43,898 bases of DNA from an uncultured Synechococcus sp. (GTDB lineage Bacteria; Cyanobacteriota; Cyanobacteriia; Phormidesmidales; Phormidesmidaceae), in NCBI GenBank assembly GCA_937911865.1, contig CALDSK010000246.1:1-43898 (forward strand), given 5' to 3'. A model generated the notes under the pieces. That model searched no databases and had not been told where the DNA came from. It worked only from the letters and a program-made list of their open reading frames with translations. The translations under genes and the position numbers were made by a program. Shown here piece after piece: positions 7,544 through 16,393 of this stretch; the stretch's first letter is position 1, and every line of letters starts with the position of its first letter.

Positions 7544-8943
7544 AAATGCCAGCCGCGTGGCTGCAAAAATGTGCGAATGCCCTCAGCGGAGAGCGTTGCA
7601 CCCATGCCAGAATGTCCTCGACCGGTCCAGGGAAGTTTTGGACTCACGCGATCGCAGCAGTTCCAATACGCGCTACCGCTGTTAACCTGACTGAGAATCT
7701 GCGTCGCCCGGCCTCGCTCCTGGCAATAGACGGCAGCTGTTAGGCCATAGTCTGTGTCGTTCATCAGTGCGATCGCCTCACGATCGCTCTCCACCTTTTG
7801 AATGCCAATCACCGGGCCAAAGGTCTCCGCCTTCATCACCGCCATATCATGAGTGACTTCGGTCAGTACGGTCGGTGAAAAGTAAACGCCCCGAAGAGAA
7901 AAGGGCTGATCAACCGGCTTGCCGCCGCAGCGTAAGGTGGCCCCTTTGCTCAGCGCATCAGAGACCTGAGCAGTCAGTACATCTATCTGCGGCTTACGGC
8001 TCAGCGGCCCTAAATAAGTGTCAGGCTGCGTCGGATCGCCCAGCGTGAACGTTTCAACAGTTTTCAAAAAAGCCTCTATAAAATCGTCGTACACATCGCT
8101 GTGAACATAAATTCTCTCTACAGCGCAGCAGCTTTGACCATTGTTGTAAAACGCGCCGTCGGCTAGGCTTGCTGCAGCGATCGCAACCTCCACATCCTCA
8201 CAAACATAGGCCGGATCTTTACCGCCCAGCTCTAGCTGAACTTTGATTAGCTTGGGCGCAGCGGCGATCGCAATCTTCTGCCCAGTCGCATACGACCCAG
8301 TAAAAAATACACCGTCAATCGGCTGTTCTAGCAGCGCCGCACCGGTTAGCCCAGCACCCAATACAGGAATAAACACATCCTCAGGAATGCCTGATTCGTA
8401 TAGCAGATCTGCAATCGCTAGCCCAGTCATGGTGGCAATTTCTGAAGGTTTGTACAGAACGGTGTTGCCAGTGAGCAGCGCCGGAATAAATACGTTGCTG
8501 CCCACAAAATAAGGATAGTTCCAGGCAGAAATATTCGCGATGACACCGAGTGGATCGTAGGCCAAAATCTCTTCTAGCTGACCTGTTCCTGGCAGGGCGG
8601 ACCAGGGTTCGTGATGTACCGTCTGAGCGGCCATCACCTGCGCAACGTTTTCAACAAAAAAGTCAATTCGCTGTGGCGTGGCCAATATCTCGCTTTTAGC
8701 TTGAGATATTGGCTTTCCCGTCTCAGCAGTCATTGTCGCGGCTAAAGTGTCAGCCTTTTGAACAAGCAGCTGGCTGAACGCTTCGATGGGCTTTAGGCGC
8801 TCGGAGAGAGGCTTCGCCGCCCAGGCACCTTGAGCGTTTCGGGCACTGATGGCTTTCTTGGCAACCGCCGCCTCATCATCAACTGGAATCTCTTTGATCA
8901 GTTCTTCAGTTGCCGGATTAATTACAGAGAGAAAATCAGTCAT
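7531..8943 (-). CDS. NAD(P)-dependent aldehyde dehydrogenase
   Basis: This aldehyde dehydrogenase of 470 residues oxidises an aldehyde to the acid in the cytoplasm. VQLELGGKDP supplies the general-base glutamate, NNGQSCC supplies the catalytic cysteine, and ETFGPVIGI is the conserved late motif. The internal ATG at 8943 (MTDFLSVINPATEE) is preferred over 8976, because family members start there and the extra residues are not conserved-looking. It is the last gene of a ligase, iron-alcohol dehydrogenase, aldehyde dehydrogenase series read leftward. It would convert the aldehyde formed by the dehydrogenase or amine oxidases, like PuuC in putrescine use or the aldehyde dehydrogenases of amino-alcohol routes. 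Substrate is not predictable. Confidence 0.92.
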   Translation of the reverse strand: MTDFLSVINPATEELIKEIPVDDEAAVAKKAISARNAQGAWAAKPLSERLKPIEAFSQLLVQKADTLAATMTAETGKPISQAKSEILATPQRIDFFVENVAQVMAAQTVHHEPWSALPGTGQLEEILAYDPLGVIANISAWNYPYFVGSNVFIPALLTGNTVLYKPSEIATMTGLAIADLLYESGIPEDVFIPVLGAGLTGAALLEQPIDGVFFTGSYATGQKIAIAAAPKLIKVQLELGGKDPAYVCEDVEVAIAAASLADGAFYNNGQSCCAVERIYVHSDVYDDFIEAFLKTVETFTLGDPTQPDTYLGPLSRKPQIDVLTAQVSDALSKGATLRCGGKPVDQPFSLRGVYFSPTVLTEVTHDMAVMKAETFGPVIGIQKVESDREAIALMNDTDYGLTAAVYCQERGRATQILSQVNSGSAYWNCCDRVSPKLPWTGRGHSGMGATLSAEGIRTFLQPRGWHLRTG

Positions 8944-8946
8944 AGC

Positions 8947-8988
8947 ATCTGTTCCGTAATATCTGTTGCATGGCATCTGTTCAGGCAG
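8947..8988. repeat. Three 14-bp tandem units across the alcohol dehydrogenase stop
   Basis: ATCTGTTCCGTAAT, ATCTGTTGCATGGC and ATCTGTTCAGGCAG follow each other with exact 14-bp spacing. The third contains the TGA stop (8983-8981) of the iron-alcohol dehydrogenase; the first lies beside the aldehyde dehydrogenase start. Confidence 0.85.
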
Positions 8989-10156
8989 CTAGCGCATCTC
9001 GATAAATAGCGTAAAAGTCTTCTTTATTGACCGGCTTAGGGTTAAAAGGGTGACAGGCGTCGGCAATAGCAACACCCACTAGCTTTTCTACCGAGTCCTC
9101 AGAGACGCCCAGTGCATGCAAAGAGCTGGGCAACCCTACCGCCTGAGATAGCTCAACAATCCAGTCAATCAGCGCCTCACCGCTCTTGGCGGCTGGCTCA
9201 ACAATTCGCGCCATTCGTAAGAACTTGTCGGGCGCAGCCTCCAGGTTAAATCGCATAGCGGCAGGCAGCATGACACCGTTAGCCAAGCCGTGATGTGTGT
9301 TGTGTATGGTTGAGAGGGCATGAGCGCAGGAATGAGTGACGCCCAGGCCTTTTTGAAAAGCGATCGCACCCATCATTGACGCGTTTAACATTCCAGCGCG
9401 AGCGCGCAAGTGCGCCGCCTGGTCAGGGCTCTCTCCAGCGGCCATTTGCCGGGCAAACGAAACGCTGTCTTTCAGGTGCTGCGAGACTAAATAAATGCCT
9501 TCTAGGGCAATGCCGTCACACAGCGGATTGCTGCCCTTTGCCAGAAAGGCTTCAATCAGATGGGTCAGCGCGTCCATGCCCGTAGCTGCCGTAATGCCAG
9601 CAGGCAACCCTAGCAACAGTTTAGGATCAGCAAGAACAACTTTAGGTAACAGCTGCGGATCAAAGATAATCTTTTTTGCGTGGGTTTCATCGTCAGAAAT
9701 GACGGCACTGCGGCCCACTTCACTACCGGTGCCCGCCGTTGTTGGAATTGCGACGATGGGTGGAATCGGCTGGTCTATCGGGCGGGTGCTCGCTTCATCT
9801 TGGTAGTCAAATAGATGGCCGGGATGGTTGGCCAAGAGTGCGATCGCCTTTGCCACGTCCATCGGCGCACCACCACCGACTGCCACAATACCATCGGCAC
9901 TATGCTGCTGATAGGCGGCCACACCAGCCTCTACTTGAGAGACAACTGGATTCCCCCATACGCCATTAAACGTCTGAGCGTCAAAGTCTTTTAGCAAGCC
10001 TTCAATTCGCGAAAACCAGGGCAGCTCGGCAATGTCTTTGTCAGTCACCAGCATGGGGCGTTGAATACCTGTGTCCTTCAGCGTTTCTGCTAGCTCAGCG
10101 CAGGCACCAGGACCAAAGCGAATCTTAGTGGGGAAGTTGTAGGTAGTAAGCGACAT
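8981..10156 (-). CDS. Iron-containing alcohol dehydrogenase
   Basis: This type III alcohol dehydrogenase has about 391 residues from the ATG at 10156 (MSLTTYNFPTKIRFGPGA). It has the NAD-binding GGGAPMDVAKAIA motif and the metal ligands in GMDALTHLIEAF, GVTHSCAHALS and HHGLANG. HPFNPKPVNKEDF is the usual C-terminal signature. These enzymes interconvert alcohols or hydroxy-amines with aldehydes. Position between a gamma-glutamyl ligase and an aldehyde dehydrogenase suggests it oxidises the hydroxyl of a gamma-glutamylated amino alcohol, as proposed for isopropylamine/alaninol-type pathways. An upstream GTG/ATG-type extension to 10219 is open but runs through repeat sequence and is unlikely to be coding. 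Confidence 0.92.
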   Translation of the reverse strand: MSLTTYNFPTKIRFGPGACAELAETLKDTGIQRPMLVTDKDIAELPWFSRIEGLLKDFDAQTFNGVWGNPVVSQVEAGVAAYQQHSADGIVAVGGGAPMDVAKAIALLANHPGHLFDYQDEASTRPIDQPIPPIVAIPTTAGTGSEVGRSAVISDDETHAKKIIFDPQLLPKVVLADPKLLLGLPAGITAATGMDALTHLIEAFLAKGSNPLCDGIALEGIYLVSQHLKDSVSFARQMAAGESPDQAAHLRARAGMLNASMMGAIAFQKGLGVTHSCAHALSTIHNTHHGLANGVMLPAAMRFNLEAAPDKFLRMARIVEPAAKSGEALIDWIVELSQAVGLPSSLHALGVSEDSVEKLVGVAIADACHPFNPKPVNKEDFYAIYRDALAA

Positions 10157-10190
10157 GGGGGCAGCATAAGGGTAGAAGCATACAGAACAT

Positions 10191-10224
10191 AGGCACAGAG
10201 GAGGGCGCAGAGGAGGCACAGAGG
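10191..10224. repeat. Tandem AGGCACAGAGG repeat before the alcohol dehydrogenase
   Basis: Three units (AGGCACAGAGG, AGGGCGCAGAGG, AGGCACAGAGG) lie between the ligase stop and the alcohol dehydrogenase start. On the coding strand they give a CCTCTGTGCC-type pyrimidine-rich stretch. Confidence 0.8.
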
Positions 10225-10261
10225 AAGAGTTCTCAGCTTGGCCAATTAGACAGTCGACGCA

Positions 10262-11602
10262 CTAGATATCGACATACTGATCCATCTCCCAGTTCGTCAC
10301 CATAGAACAGAACTCACTCCACTCTTTTTCCTTGAACTCAAAGAATGTCTTTGCACCAAGTTCACCGATAGTATCCATCAACAGACTGTCCTGCTTTAGA
10401 GCGCTCAGCGCCTCAAACAGATTCGTCGGAATCGTCTCTAAGTCGGGGAACTCGGCACCACGAGCAAAGAGATTTTCGTCAATTCTCTCGCCTGGCGACG
10501 TCTGTTTTTCAATACCCTCTAGCCCTGCGGCTAACAGCCCGGCCAAAGCCAGGTAGAGATTTGCCGCACCGTCAATTAAGCGGCATTCAAATCTACCCGA
10601 TTCAGGAATACGCAGCAGCTGTGAGCGGTTGTTGCCGCCGTAGGAGATGTATCTTGGCGTCCAGGTGCTGCCTGAAGCCGTAGCACTCGCACCCAGCCGC
10701 CGGTAGGAGTTCACCGTAGGCGCAAACAAGGCAGTGAGTCCTTTTGTATGGCTTAAAACACCACCTAAAAAGTTGTAGCCAACCGGTGAGAGCCCACCTG
10801 CATCGGCATCTTGTTCAAAGCTGTTGACATCACCTTGCCACAGGCTGCTGTGAACATGGCCGCCGCTGCCGGTAATGTGGCTGAAAGGCTTCGGCATAAA
10901 GGTCGCCGTCAGCCCGCGCTTTTCGGCCAGCGTTTTGACCATGTACTTAAAAAAGACATGGCGATCACACGTTGTCTTTGCATCGCTGTAACCCCAGTTC
11001 AGCTCGAACTGACCGTTAGCGTCTTCATGATCACACTGATAGGGCTCCCAGCCCAGCTGTTCCATATAGCCCACGACCGTGGAGATCAGGTCGAACTGGC
11101 GCATCAGATTAAGCTGATCGTAGCAGGGTCGCTCAGCCGTATCTCGCTCATCAGCAACAACGTAGCCAGCGTCTGTTTTCTTCAGTAAAAAGAATTCCGC
11201 TTCTACCCCAGCTTTGTAGGTGTAGCCCATGGCCTCACACTGATCGATCACCCGGCCCAAAATCATTCGCGGCGCAGCTGGAAAAGGCTTTCCCTCAAAA
11301 TACACGTCGCTCGCTACCCAGCCGACGGTCGGCTCCCACGGCAGCTGAATCAGCGAGCTAGAATCGGGAATAGCCGCGATTTCAGCGGCATCGGGCCCTA
11401 GCCCCAAATTAGAGGCAAATGAGCTAAAGAAAGCGCCATCTTGTTCTACTGAGGAGATTTTGGCCGCCGGGACTAGCTTGGCACGGGTGCCGCCCAGCAA
11501 ATCGGTATAAGAGACTAGAAAGAACTTAATTCCCAGCGCCTTGGCTTGTTCTTCTAAGCTTTTCTCTTCTAGGCTTTTGGCTTTGACTAGCGTTTCTATC
11601 AT
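10262..11602 (-). CDS. Glutamine-synthetase-like gamma-glutamyl ligase 1 (GlnT/GMAS type)
   Basis: This 446-residue glutamine synthetase fold protein is of the type III GlnT group, which includes gamma-glutamylmethylamide synthetase. Visible active-site pieces are GVEAEFFLL (metal-binding E-x-E), HEDANGQFELNW, GSGGHVHSSLW, NSYRRL, NNRSQLLRIP and RFECRL. The family joins glutamate and ammonia or an amine using ATP. Dedicated nitrogen-assimilation GlnA enzymes are longer and carry an adenylylation tyrosine loop not seen here. The start region has a small duplicated motif (SLEEKSLEEQ). It opens a leftward operon with the alcohol and aldehyde dehydrogenases, and diverges from the flavin amine oxidase over a GntR operator and an NtcA box. 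Likely role: activating an amine as its gamma-glutamyl amide. Confidence 0.88.
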   Translation of the reverse strand: MIETLVKAKSLEEKSLEEQAKALGIKFFLVSYTDLLGGTRAKLVPAAKISSVEQDGAFFSSFASNLGLGPDAAEIAAIPDSSSLIQLPWEPTVGWVASDVYFEGKPFPAAPRMILGRVIDQCEAMGYTYKAGVEAEFFLLKKTDAGYVVADERDTAERPCYDQLNLMRQFDLISTVVGYMEQLGWEPYQCDHEDANGQFELNWGYSDAKTTCDRHVFFKYMVKTLAEKRGLTATFMPKPFSHITGSGGHVHSSLWQGDVNSFEQDADAGGLSPVGYNFLGGVLSHTKGLTALFAPTVNSYRRLGASATASGSTWTPRYISYGGNNRSQLLRIPESGRFECRLIDGAANLYLALAGLLAAGLEGIEKQTSPGERIDENLFARGAEFPDLETIPTNLFEALSALKQDSLLMDTIGELGAKTFFEFKEKEWSEFCSMVTNWEMDQYVDI

Positions 11603-11670
11603 CAGCGACTCTAATGCTTACAGCTTCACGACTCTGGGCAGATACGATGCGCGACTATAACCTATTGTTT

Positions 11671-11686
11671 TGTTGTCATAACAAGT
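11671..11686. promoter_or_regulatory. GntR operator candidate, site 2
   Basis: TGTTGTCATAACAAGT matches ACTTGTTATAACAAGT at 13 of 16 positions. It lies 69 bp before ligase 1 and in the region shared with the divergent flavin amine oxidase. Confidence 0.6.
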
Positions 11687-11711
11687 AAAGCAGTCAGCCC
11701 TCAAAATAAAT

Positions 11712-11725
11712 GTAGTGTTGGCTAC
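11712..11725. promoter_or_regulatory. NtcA box candidate between ligase 1 and the flavin amine oxidase
   Basis: GTAGTGTTGGCTAC is an exact GTA-N8-TAC. NtcA activates cyanobacterial nitrogen genes from such boxes in response to 2-oxoglutarate. No well-spaced TAN3T -10 element is obvious in either direction, so the site is plausible but not decisive. Confidence 0.45.
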
Positions 11726-11909
11726 GGAATGGCGGGTATGCAGCGGTGAGTACAGCTGTCATTAAAGAAGCGTTAGAGAAACAATACAAGGAAAAATTAA
11801 CAAAAAGCATACTGCTGACTTCAAGTTTGGTGGCGTGGCGAACAGTTTTATTAATTGTTGTTTTTCATACTCCTAGTTAAAGCCTGCACTGAAATAGTCT
11901 CCTAAACTA

Positions 11910-13529
11910 ATGCCAAACCCTCATCGTTCTGTAGTTCGTTCGCTCGCTCGGCAAGCGGTGCGATCGCCCTCAAGACGCAGATTTTTAAAGCTAGTGGGCC
12001 GAGCCGGTGGAACCGCAGCGGTGCTGACTACGATGAAAGAGATGGGACTGCTCGCATCTGCGGGCGCAGCGCCCAAAGTAGAATTGCAGGCACAGTCTGG
12101 CAACGGTACGCGCGTTGCCATATTAGGCGCAGGCATCGCTGGACTCACCGCTGCCTACGAACTGAACAAAGCAGGCTACAGCTGCCAAATTCTAGAGGCC
12201 CGCGATTATCCTGGCGGCCGCTGTCAAACGATTAGAGGAGGCGATGTCGTCACCGAATTAGACAGTGAGCAGTCCTGTTCTTTTGACGAAGGGCTGTATT
12301 TTAATTCTGGGCCAGCGCGAATTCCTTACCACCACACGGCCATCTTGGGCTATTGCAAAGAACTGGGCGTACCGTTAGAAGTTCGCATTAACGAGAACAG
12401 AGCTGCCTACTTTCAGGATGACAAAGCTTTTGGCGGCACGCCGATGCTCAATCGCCGAATCGTGAACGACAGTCGCGGCTATATCTCGGAGCTATTAGCC
12501 AAAGCCATCAGCCAAAAGTCTTTAGACGAAGAGATCTCAGATCTTGACCAAGAGAGACTCATGGACTTTGTGAAAAGCTTTGGCAGCCTTGGAGACGATT
12601 ACCGCTACACAGGCGGCTCGCGAGCAGGCTACGTCAACGGGCCTGCCGCTGGCACAAGCGCCGGAGAACCCTTCGAGCCCATTGGGCTCGGTGAACTGCT
12701 CACGTCAGATTTTTGGGACTACAAACTACATTTTGGAGAAGGCTACACGCAAGCAGCGACCATGCTTCAGCCGGTAGGCGGCATGGACAAAATTGTTGAA
12801 GCGTTTGAGCGTGAAGTTGGAGATTTGATTGAATATGGCGCTGAAGTCAGCCAGATTAGAAAAACGCCTGAAGGAACACGCATTATCTACACAGCAGCAG
12901 GCGAAGAGAAAACGCTAGAGGCAGACTATGCTATTTGCACCTTCCCCTTGCCGGTGCTCGCGTTGATAGAAGCCGATTTCTCGACAGAAATGCAGGCCGC
13001 CATTGAACAGAGCAAAGGGATCTATGCCAGCGCGGTAAAAGTTGCCTTTCAAGCGCCCCGCAGATTTTGGGAAGAAGACAGCAACATCTACGGTGGCATC
13101 TCTTGGACAGAACGAGACATTACGCAGATCTGGTATCCCTCTACCGGGTTTCAAAGCGATAAAGGCATCTTAGTCGGAGCCTATATTTGGGACAATCCAA
13201 TTGGCAATGCCTGGGGAGCGCTATCGCCAGAACAGCGGCTTGCAAAGGCAGTAGAAGACGGCAGCACCATCCATCCTAACTACGCTGAAGAGATCTCTAC
13301 AGACAGCGGCATCACCATCGCCTGGGAGAAAATTCCTTACAGCCGTGGGGGCTGGGCAGAGTGGGAAGAAGAACAGCGAGAAAGCGCCTACCAAGTGTTG
13401 CTTCAGCCTGACGGTCCGATATATTTAGCAGGAGAGCACCTGAGCTATCTAACCGGCTGGCAAGAAGGATCGGTCCGCTCAGCGCTATTAGCTGTTGAAG
13501 CGATTTCGAGTCGGGTGCAGGCAGCTTAG
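11910..13529 (+). CDS. Tat-exported flavin monoamine/L-amino-acid oxidase
   Basis: This 539-residue FAD enzyme has an N-terminal twin-arginine signal (SRRRFLKLVG at about 22-31, then an Ala/Leu-rich stretch). The dinucleotide fold is VAILGAGIAGLTAAYELNKAG (about 69-89), followed by EARDYPGGRC. The C-terminal FAD contact segment is IYLAGEHLSYLTGWQEGSVRSA. It would be exported folded to the periplasm or lumen and oxidise an amine or amino acid to an imine, giving H2O2 and, after hydrolysis, ammonia. The adjacent gene is an exported RidA, which fits an extracytoplasmic imine product. It starts the rightward oxidase, RidA, amidotransferase-like hydrolase, ligase 2 series. Substrate could be L-amino acids or polyamines. 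Confidence 0.9.
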   Translation: MPNPHRSVVRSLARQAVRSPSRRRFLKLVGRAGGTAAVLTTMKEMGLLASAGAAPKVELQAQSGNGTRVAILGAGIAGLTAAYELNKAGYSCQILEARDYPGGRCQTIRGGDVVTELDSEQSCSFDEGLYFNSGPARIPYHHTAILGYCKELGVPLEVRINENRAAYFQDDKAFGGTPMLNRRIVNDSRGYISELLAKAISQKSLDEEISDLDQERLMDFVKSFGSLGDDYRYTGGSRAGYVNGPAAGTSAGEPFEPIGLGELLTSDFWDYKLHFGEGYTQAATMLQPVGGMDKIVEAFEREVGDLIEYGAEVSQIRKTPEGTRIIYTAAGEEKTLEADYAICTFPLPVLALIEADFSTEMQAAIEQSKGIYASAVKVAFQAPRRFWEEDSNIYGGISWTERDITQIWYPSTGFQSDKGILVGAYIWDNPIGNAWGALSPEQRLAKAVEDGSTIHPNYAEEISTDSGITIAWEKIPYSRGGWAEWEEEQRESAYQVLLQPDGPIYLAGEHLSYLTGWQEGSVRSALLAVEAISSRVQAA

Positions 13530-13582
13530 TGCCCAGCTTTCACAGGCCATCAAGTTTCAATACGTTGAGGAGTCTAAATATT

Positions 13583-14125
13583 ATGAGTCCAAAGAAAACT
13601 TTGCAAAGAGTTTTGCAAAAGGGGTTGATAAGTGCGCTGCTAGCGGCCAGCCTGCTGCTGAGCGTAACCGCTGCGGCCTGGTCGCAAGGTGCTGCGCCTG
13701 CCATCCGCTACCCTATTCCTGATTCAGACTTTCCGATCTCTCAGGCTGTAGAGATCCCTGCTGATGGCACGCTAGTTTATCTTAGCGGGCAGGTGCCTGC
13801 GGTGATAGATGAAACGGCTGAAGAGAACACTGTTGCCGCCTTCGGAGATACTGAAGCGCAGACAGTGACGGTACTAGAAAAGATAGAGGCGATTCTCACG
13901 GACCTGGAGCTAACGATGGGAGACGTGGTAAAAATGCAGGCTTTTTTAGTGGGCGATCCGGCGATGGAGGGGCAGATGGACTTCGCGGGGTTTATGGCGG
14001 GCTACACACAGTTTTTTGGCACAGAAGAACAGCCTAATTTGCCCTCTCGTTCTGCCATGCAGATTGCCGGACTGGTCAATCCTGGGTGGCTGGTTGAAAT
14101 TGAAGTAGTCGCGATGCGTGAGTAG
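13583..14125 (+). CDS. Exported RidA/YjgF-family imine deaminase
   Basis: The ATG at 13583 follows a good AGGAG site, so the longer frame opening at 13529 is rejected. Residues about 1-35 form a signal peptide: KKTLQRVLQK, a Leu/Ala core, then VTAAAWSQ. The rest is a RidA domain with YLSGQVPAV, DTEAQTVTVLEKIEAIL, DVVKMQAFLVG, a PSRSAMQIAGL segment and EIEVVA. RidA proteins hydrolyse reactive 2-imino acids to ketones and ammonia. The usual carboxylate-binding arginine (R in PxRS) is kept as PSRSAMQ. Most RidA proteins are cytosolic; pairing with a Tat-exported oxidase suggests it clears imines outside the cytoplasm. Confidence 0.88.
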   Translation: MSPKKTLQRVLQKGLISALLAASLLLSVTAAAWSQGAAPAIRYPIPDSDFPISQAVEIPADGTLVYLSGQVPAVIDETAEENTVAAFGDTEAQTVTVLEKIEAILTDLELTMGDVVKMQAFLVGDPAMEGQMDFAGFMAGYTQFFGTEEQPNLPSRSAMQIAGLVNPGWLVEIEVVAMRE

Positions 14126-14169
14126 AGACAATTCCTCAACCGAATCCAAAAATAGAAGAGACTCTTTCT

Positions 14170-14919
14170 ATGAATATTTTAGTGGTTCAAAACAGTTCGC
14201 TAGATCCCATCGGCATCTTTGGTGAGCATTTGATTCAACAGGGCGCGCAGCTTACAACTTGGCTAACAGAAGAGCAGCCTGCGCCACCAAACGGTGACTA
14301 CTCAGGACTGATCGTACTGGGCGGTCCGATGAACGCCCATGAAGACCAAAAGTTCTTACATCTGAGCCAGACGGTTGATCTAATCCGCAAGTTTCATAGA
14401 GAAGAAAAACCGATTTTAGGCATTTGCTTGGGTGCGCAGCTGATTGCTCGCGCATTTGGCTCTACGGTGTATCCCCATCGCGTTCCAGAGCTAGGGTTTT
14501 CGCCAATCTATGCTACTAGGGCAGCCGCGCAAGACCCTTGTGTAGGCGACTTTGCAGATGGGCTATCGATTATGCAGTGGCATTTTGACACCTTTGAGCT
14601 GCCGGTTGGCGCAACTCGGCTGTTGACCAATCAGGTCTGCCCGAATCAGGCATACCGAGTTAGCGACAATGTATACGGGTTTCAGTTTCACTTTGAGGTG
14701 ACACCTGAGATTGTGATGAGCTGGCTGTCAATGAAAAACGAGTGGATTGAAGCGAACTATCCTCACTTGGATGAAGAGATTAAGGCGCAGGCCGAGCTGT
14801 ATTCACAGCGCTCAGCGCAGTTTGCCAAGACGATGGCAATCCGGTGGCTGAACTTGGTGCCTAGCGCGATCGCAGTCCCCACATCAACAGACACTCACTC
14901 CTCCGAAATCGCTGCCTAA
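14170..14919 (+). CDS. Class I glutamine-amidotransferase-like gamma-glutamyl hydrolase
   Basis: This 249-residue stand-alone GATase1 domain has the nucleophile elbow GICLGAQL (Cys86) and the FHFEVTPE motif (His174, Glu176), so the triad is complete. Stand-alone members include GMP-synthase-like proteins and hydrolases of gamma-glutamyl amides such as PuuD in function, or the TdnT/AtdA2 partner of gamma-glutamylanilide synthase. It lies between the flavin oxidase/RidA pair and ligase 2, so removal of glutamate from a gamma-glutamyl product is the natural proposal. An alternative is a role in glutamine-dependent transfer to a ligase. There is no signal peptide, so it is cytosolic. Confidence 0.85.
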   Translation: MNILVVQNSSLDPIGIFGEHLIQQGAQLTTWLTEEQPAPPNGDYSGLIVLGGPMNAHEDQKFLHLSQTVDLIRKFHREEKPILGICLGAQLIARAFGSTVYPHRVPELGFSPIYATRAAAQDPCVGDFADGLSIMQWHFDTFELPVGATRLLTNQVCPNQAYRVSDNVYGFQFHFEVTPEIVMSWLSMKNEWIEANYPHLDEEIKAQAELYSQRSAQFAKTMAIRWLNLVPSAIAVPTSTDTHSSEIAA

Positions 14920-14956
14920 CCATCTTGTTCTATCGTTCTTCTAGAAACTCTTTTTA

Positions 14957-16321
14957 ATGGCCTATCCCAACATTCTTCCCCTGTCGGCAGAGCTTCAGTC
15001 TCTTCAAGAATCACTTCAGTCAAAGGGTGTGAAGTACGCGCTTGCTAGCTTTGTTGATATCCACGGCATGTGCAAGGGCAAGGTCGTCCCGCTCAGTCAC
15101 TTCGACCGGATGATGCAGGGCTCAGAGCTGTTTACAGGTGCGGCGCTAGATGGCGTGCCGCAACAGATTAATGACGACGAAGTTGGCACGCTGCCCGATC
15201 CGCAAACGGCCACCATATTACCCTGGAATTCTGAGGTCGTATGGTTTGCTAGCGATTTGCACCTGGTTGGAGAACCGTTTGAGGCCTGCTGTCGCACAAT
15301 TTTGAAAAATACGCTGAAGCAAGCAGCCGAGATGGGCTATCGGTTTAATTTAGGGATTGAGACAGAGTTTTTTATTTTTAAGGAAGGCGAGAATGAGTTT
15401 GGGCCAGTGAGCGATCGCGACACTCTTGCAAAAGCTGCCTACGCCCTGCCCACGCTACTCGACAACTACAAAATTCTCGATCGCATTGTCAGCGCCATGA
15501 ACACCTTGGGCTGGGACGTTTACTCCTTTGACCATGAAGACGCGCAAGGGCAGTTTGAAACAGACTTCACCTACTGCGACGCGCTGAGCATGGCCGATAG
15601 GCTAACGTTCTTCCGCTTTATGGTGAAAGAGCTAGCGAGAGAAGAAGGGTATTTTGCCAGCTTTATGCCCAAGCCCTTTGCGAACCAAACGGGCAGCGGC
15701 GCTCACTACAATATGTCGCTAGCAGATATTGAAACAGGCGAGAATTTGTTTGAAGATGCTGACGATCCGTGTGGACTCTCCAAGCTGGGCTATCAGTTCA
15801 TTGCGGGCGTGCTAAAGCACGCAAAGGCCATTGTGTCGGTTACTTGCCCCACGGTAAACAGCTACAAACGGCTGGTCAGAAAAGGCAGCATGTCTGGCTT
15901 TACCTGGGCTCCAGTATACATCTGCTATGGCAACAACAACCGCACAAATATGCTGCGCATTCCGCTCGGTGGCGGGAGAGTAGAATGCCGGGCAGCGGAT
16001 ATTTCGACCAATCTGTATCTGGGGGCAGCGATGATTTTGGCCGCAGGGTTAGAAGGCATTCGCGAAGGGATAAATCCTGGGAAACCGCATACGGAGAATA
16101 TGTATGAGTATTCGTTGGCAGAATTGAAGGAGATGGGCATTGAGACGTTGCCGAAGACGTTGGGAGAAGCTGTCTCGGCCTTTGCCGCCGACCCCTTGAG
16201 CAAAAAAGTAATGGGCCCACTGATGTACCAGACCTACATCGATTTCAAAATGCAAGAGTGGGAAGACTATCACTGCCACATTTCCGATTGGGAAATCCAG
16301 CGCTATCTGAAGTTCTTTTAA
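14957..16321 (+). CDS. Glutamine-synthetase-like gamma-glutamyl ligase 2 (GlnT/GMAS type)
   Basis: This 454-residue GS-fold ligase is clearly related to ligase 1. Active-site segments are GIETEFFIF, HEDAQGQFETDF, TGSGAHYNMSL, VNSYKRL, NNRTNMLRIP and RVECRA. The N-terminal FVDIHGMCKGKVVP matches the beta-grasp domain that contributes to the next subunit's active site. It is the last gene of the rightward oxidase series and follows the amidotransferase-like gene by 37 bp, which suggests a ligase/hydrolase pair. Differences from ligase 1 in the amine-pocket region (FTWAPVYICYG against STWTPRYISYG) suggest a different amine substrate. Confidence 0.87.
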   Translation: MAYPNILPLSAELQSLQESLQSKGVKYALASFVDIHGMCKGKVVPLSHFDRMMQGSELFTGAALDGVPQQINDDEVGTLPDPQTATILPWNSEVVWFASDLHLVGEPFEACCRTILKNTLKQAAEMGYRFNLGIETEFFIFKEGENEFGPVSDRDTLAKAAYALPTLLDNYKILDRIVSAMNTLGWDVYSFDHEDAQGQFETDFTYCDALSMADRLTFFRFMVKELAREEGYFASFMPKPFANQTGSGAHYNMSLADIETGENLFEDADDPCGLSKLGYQFIAGVLKHAKAIVSVTCPTVNSYKRLVRKGSMSGFTWAPVYICYGNNNRTNMLRIPLGGGRVECRAADISTNLYLGAAMILAAGLEGIREGINPGKPHTENMYEYSLAELKEMGIETLPKTLGEAVSAFAADPLSKKVMGPLMYQTYIDFKMQEWEDYHCHISDWEIQRYLKFF

Positions 16322-16393
16322 GCGCGTGGCAATCTAATGAAAATAGTAAGATTGCTACAATGAAAGCGTGACGTTATTTCTCCATATCTTCCT

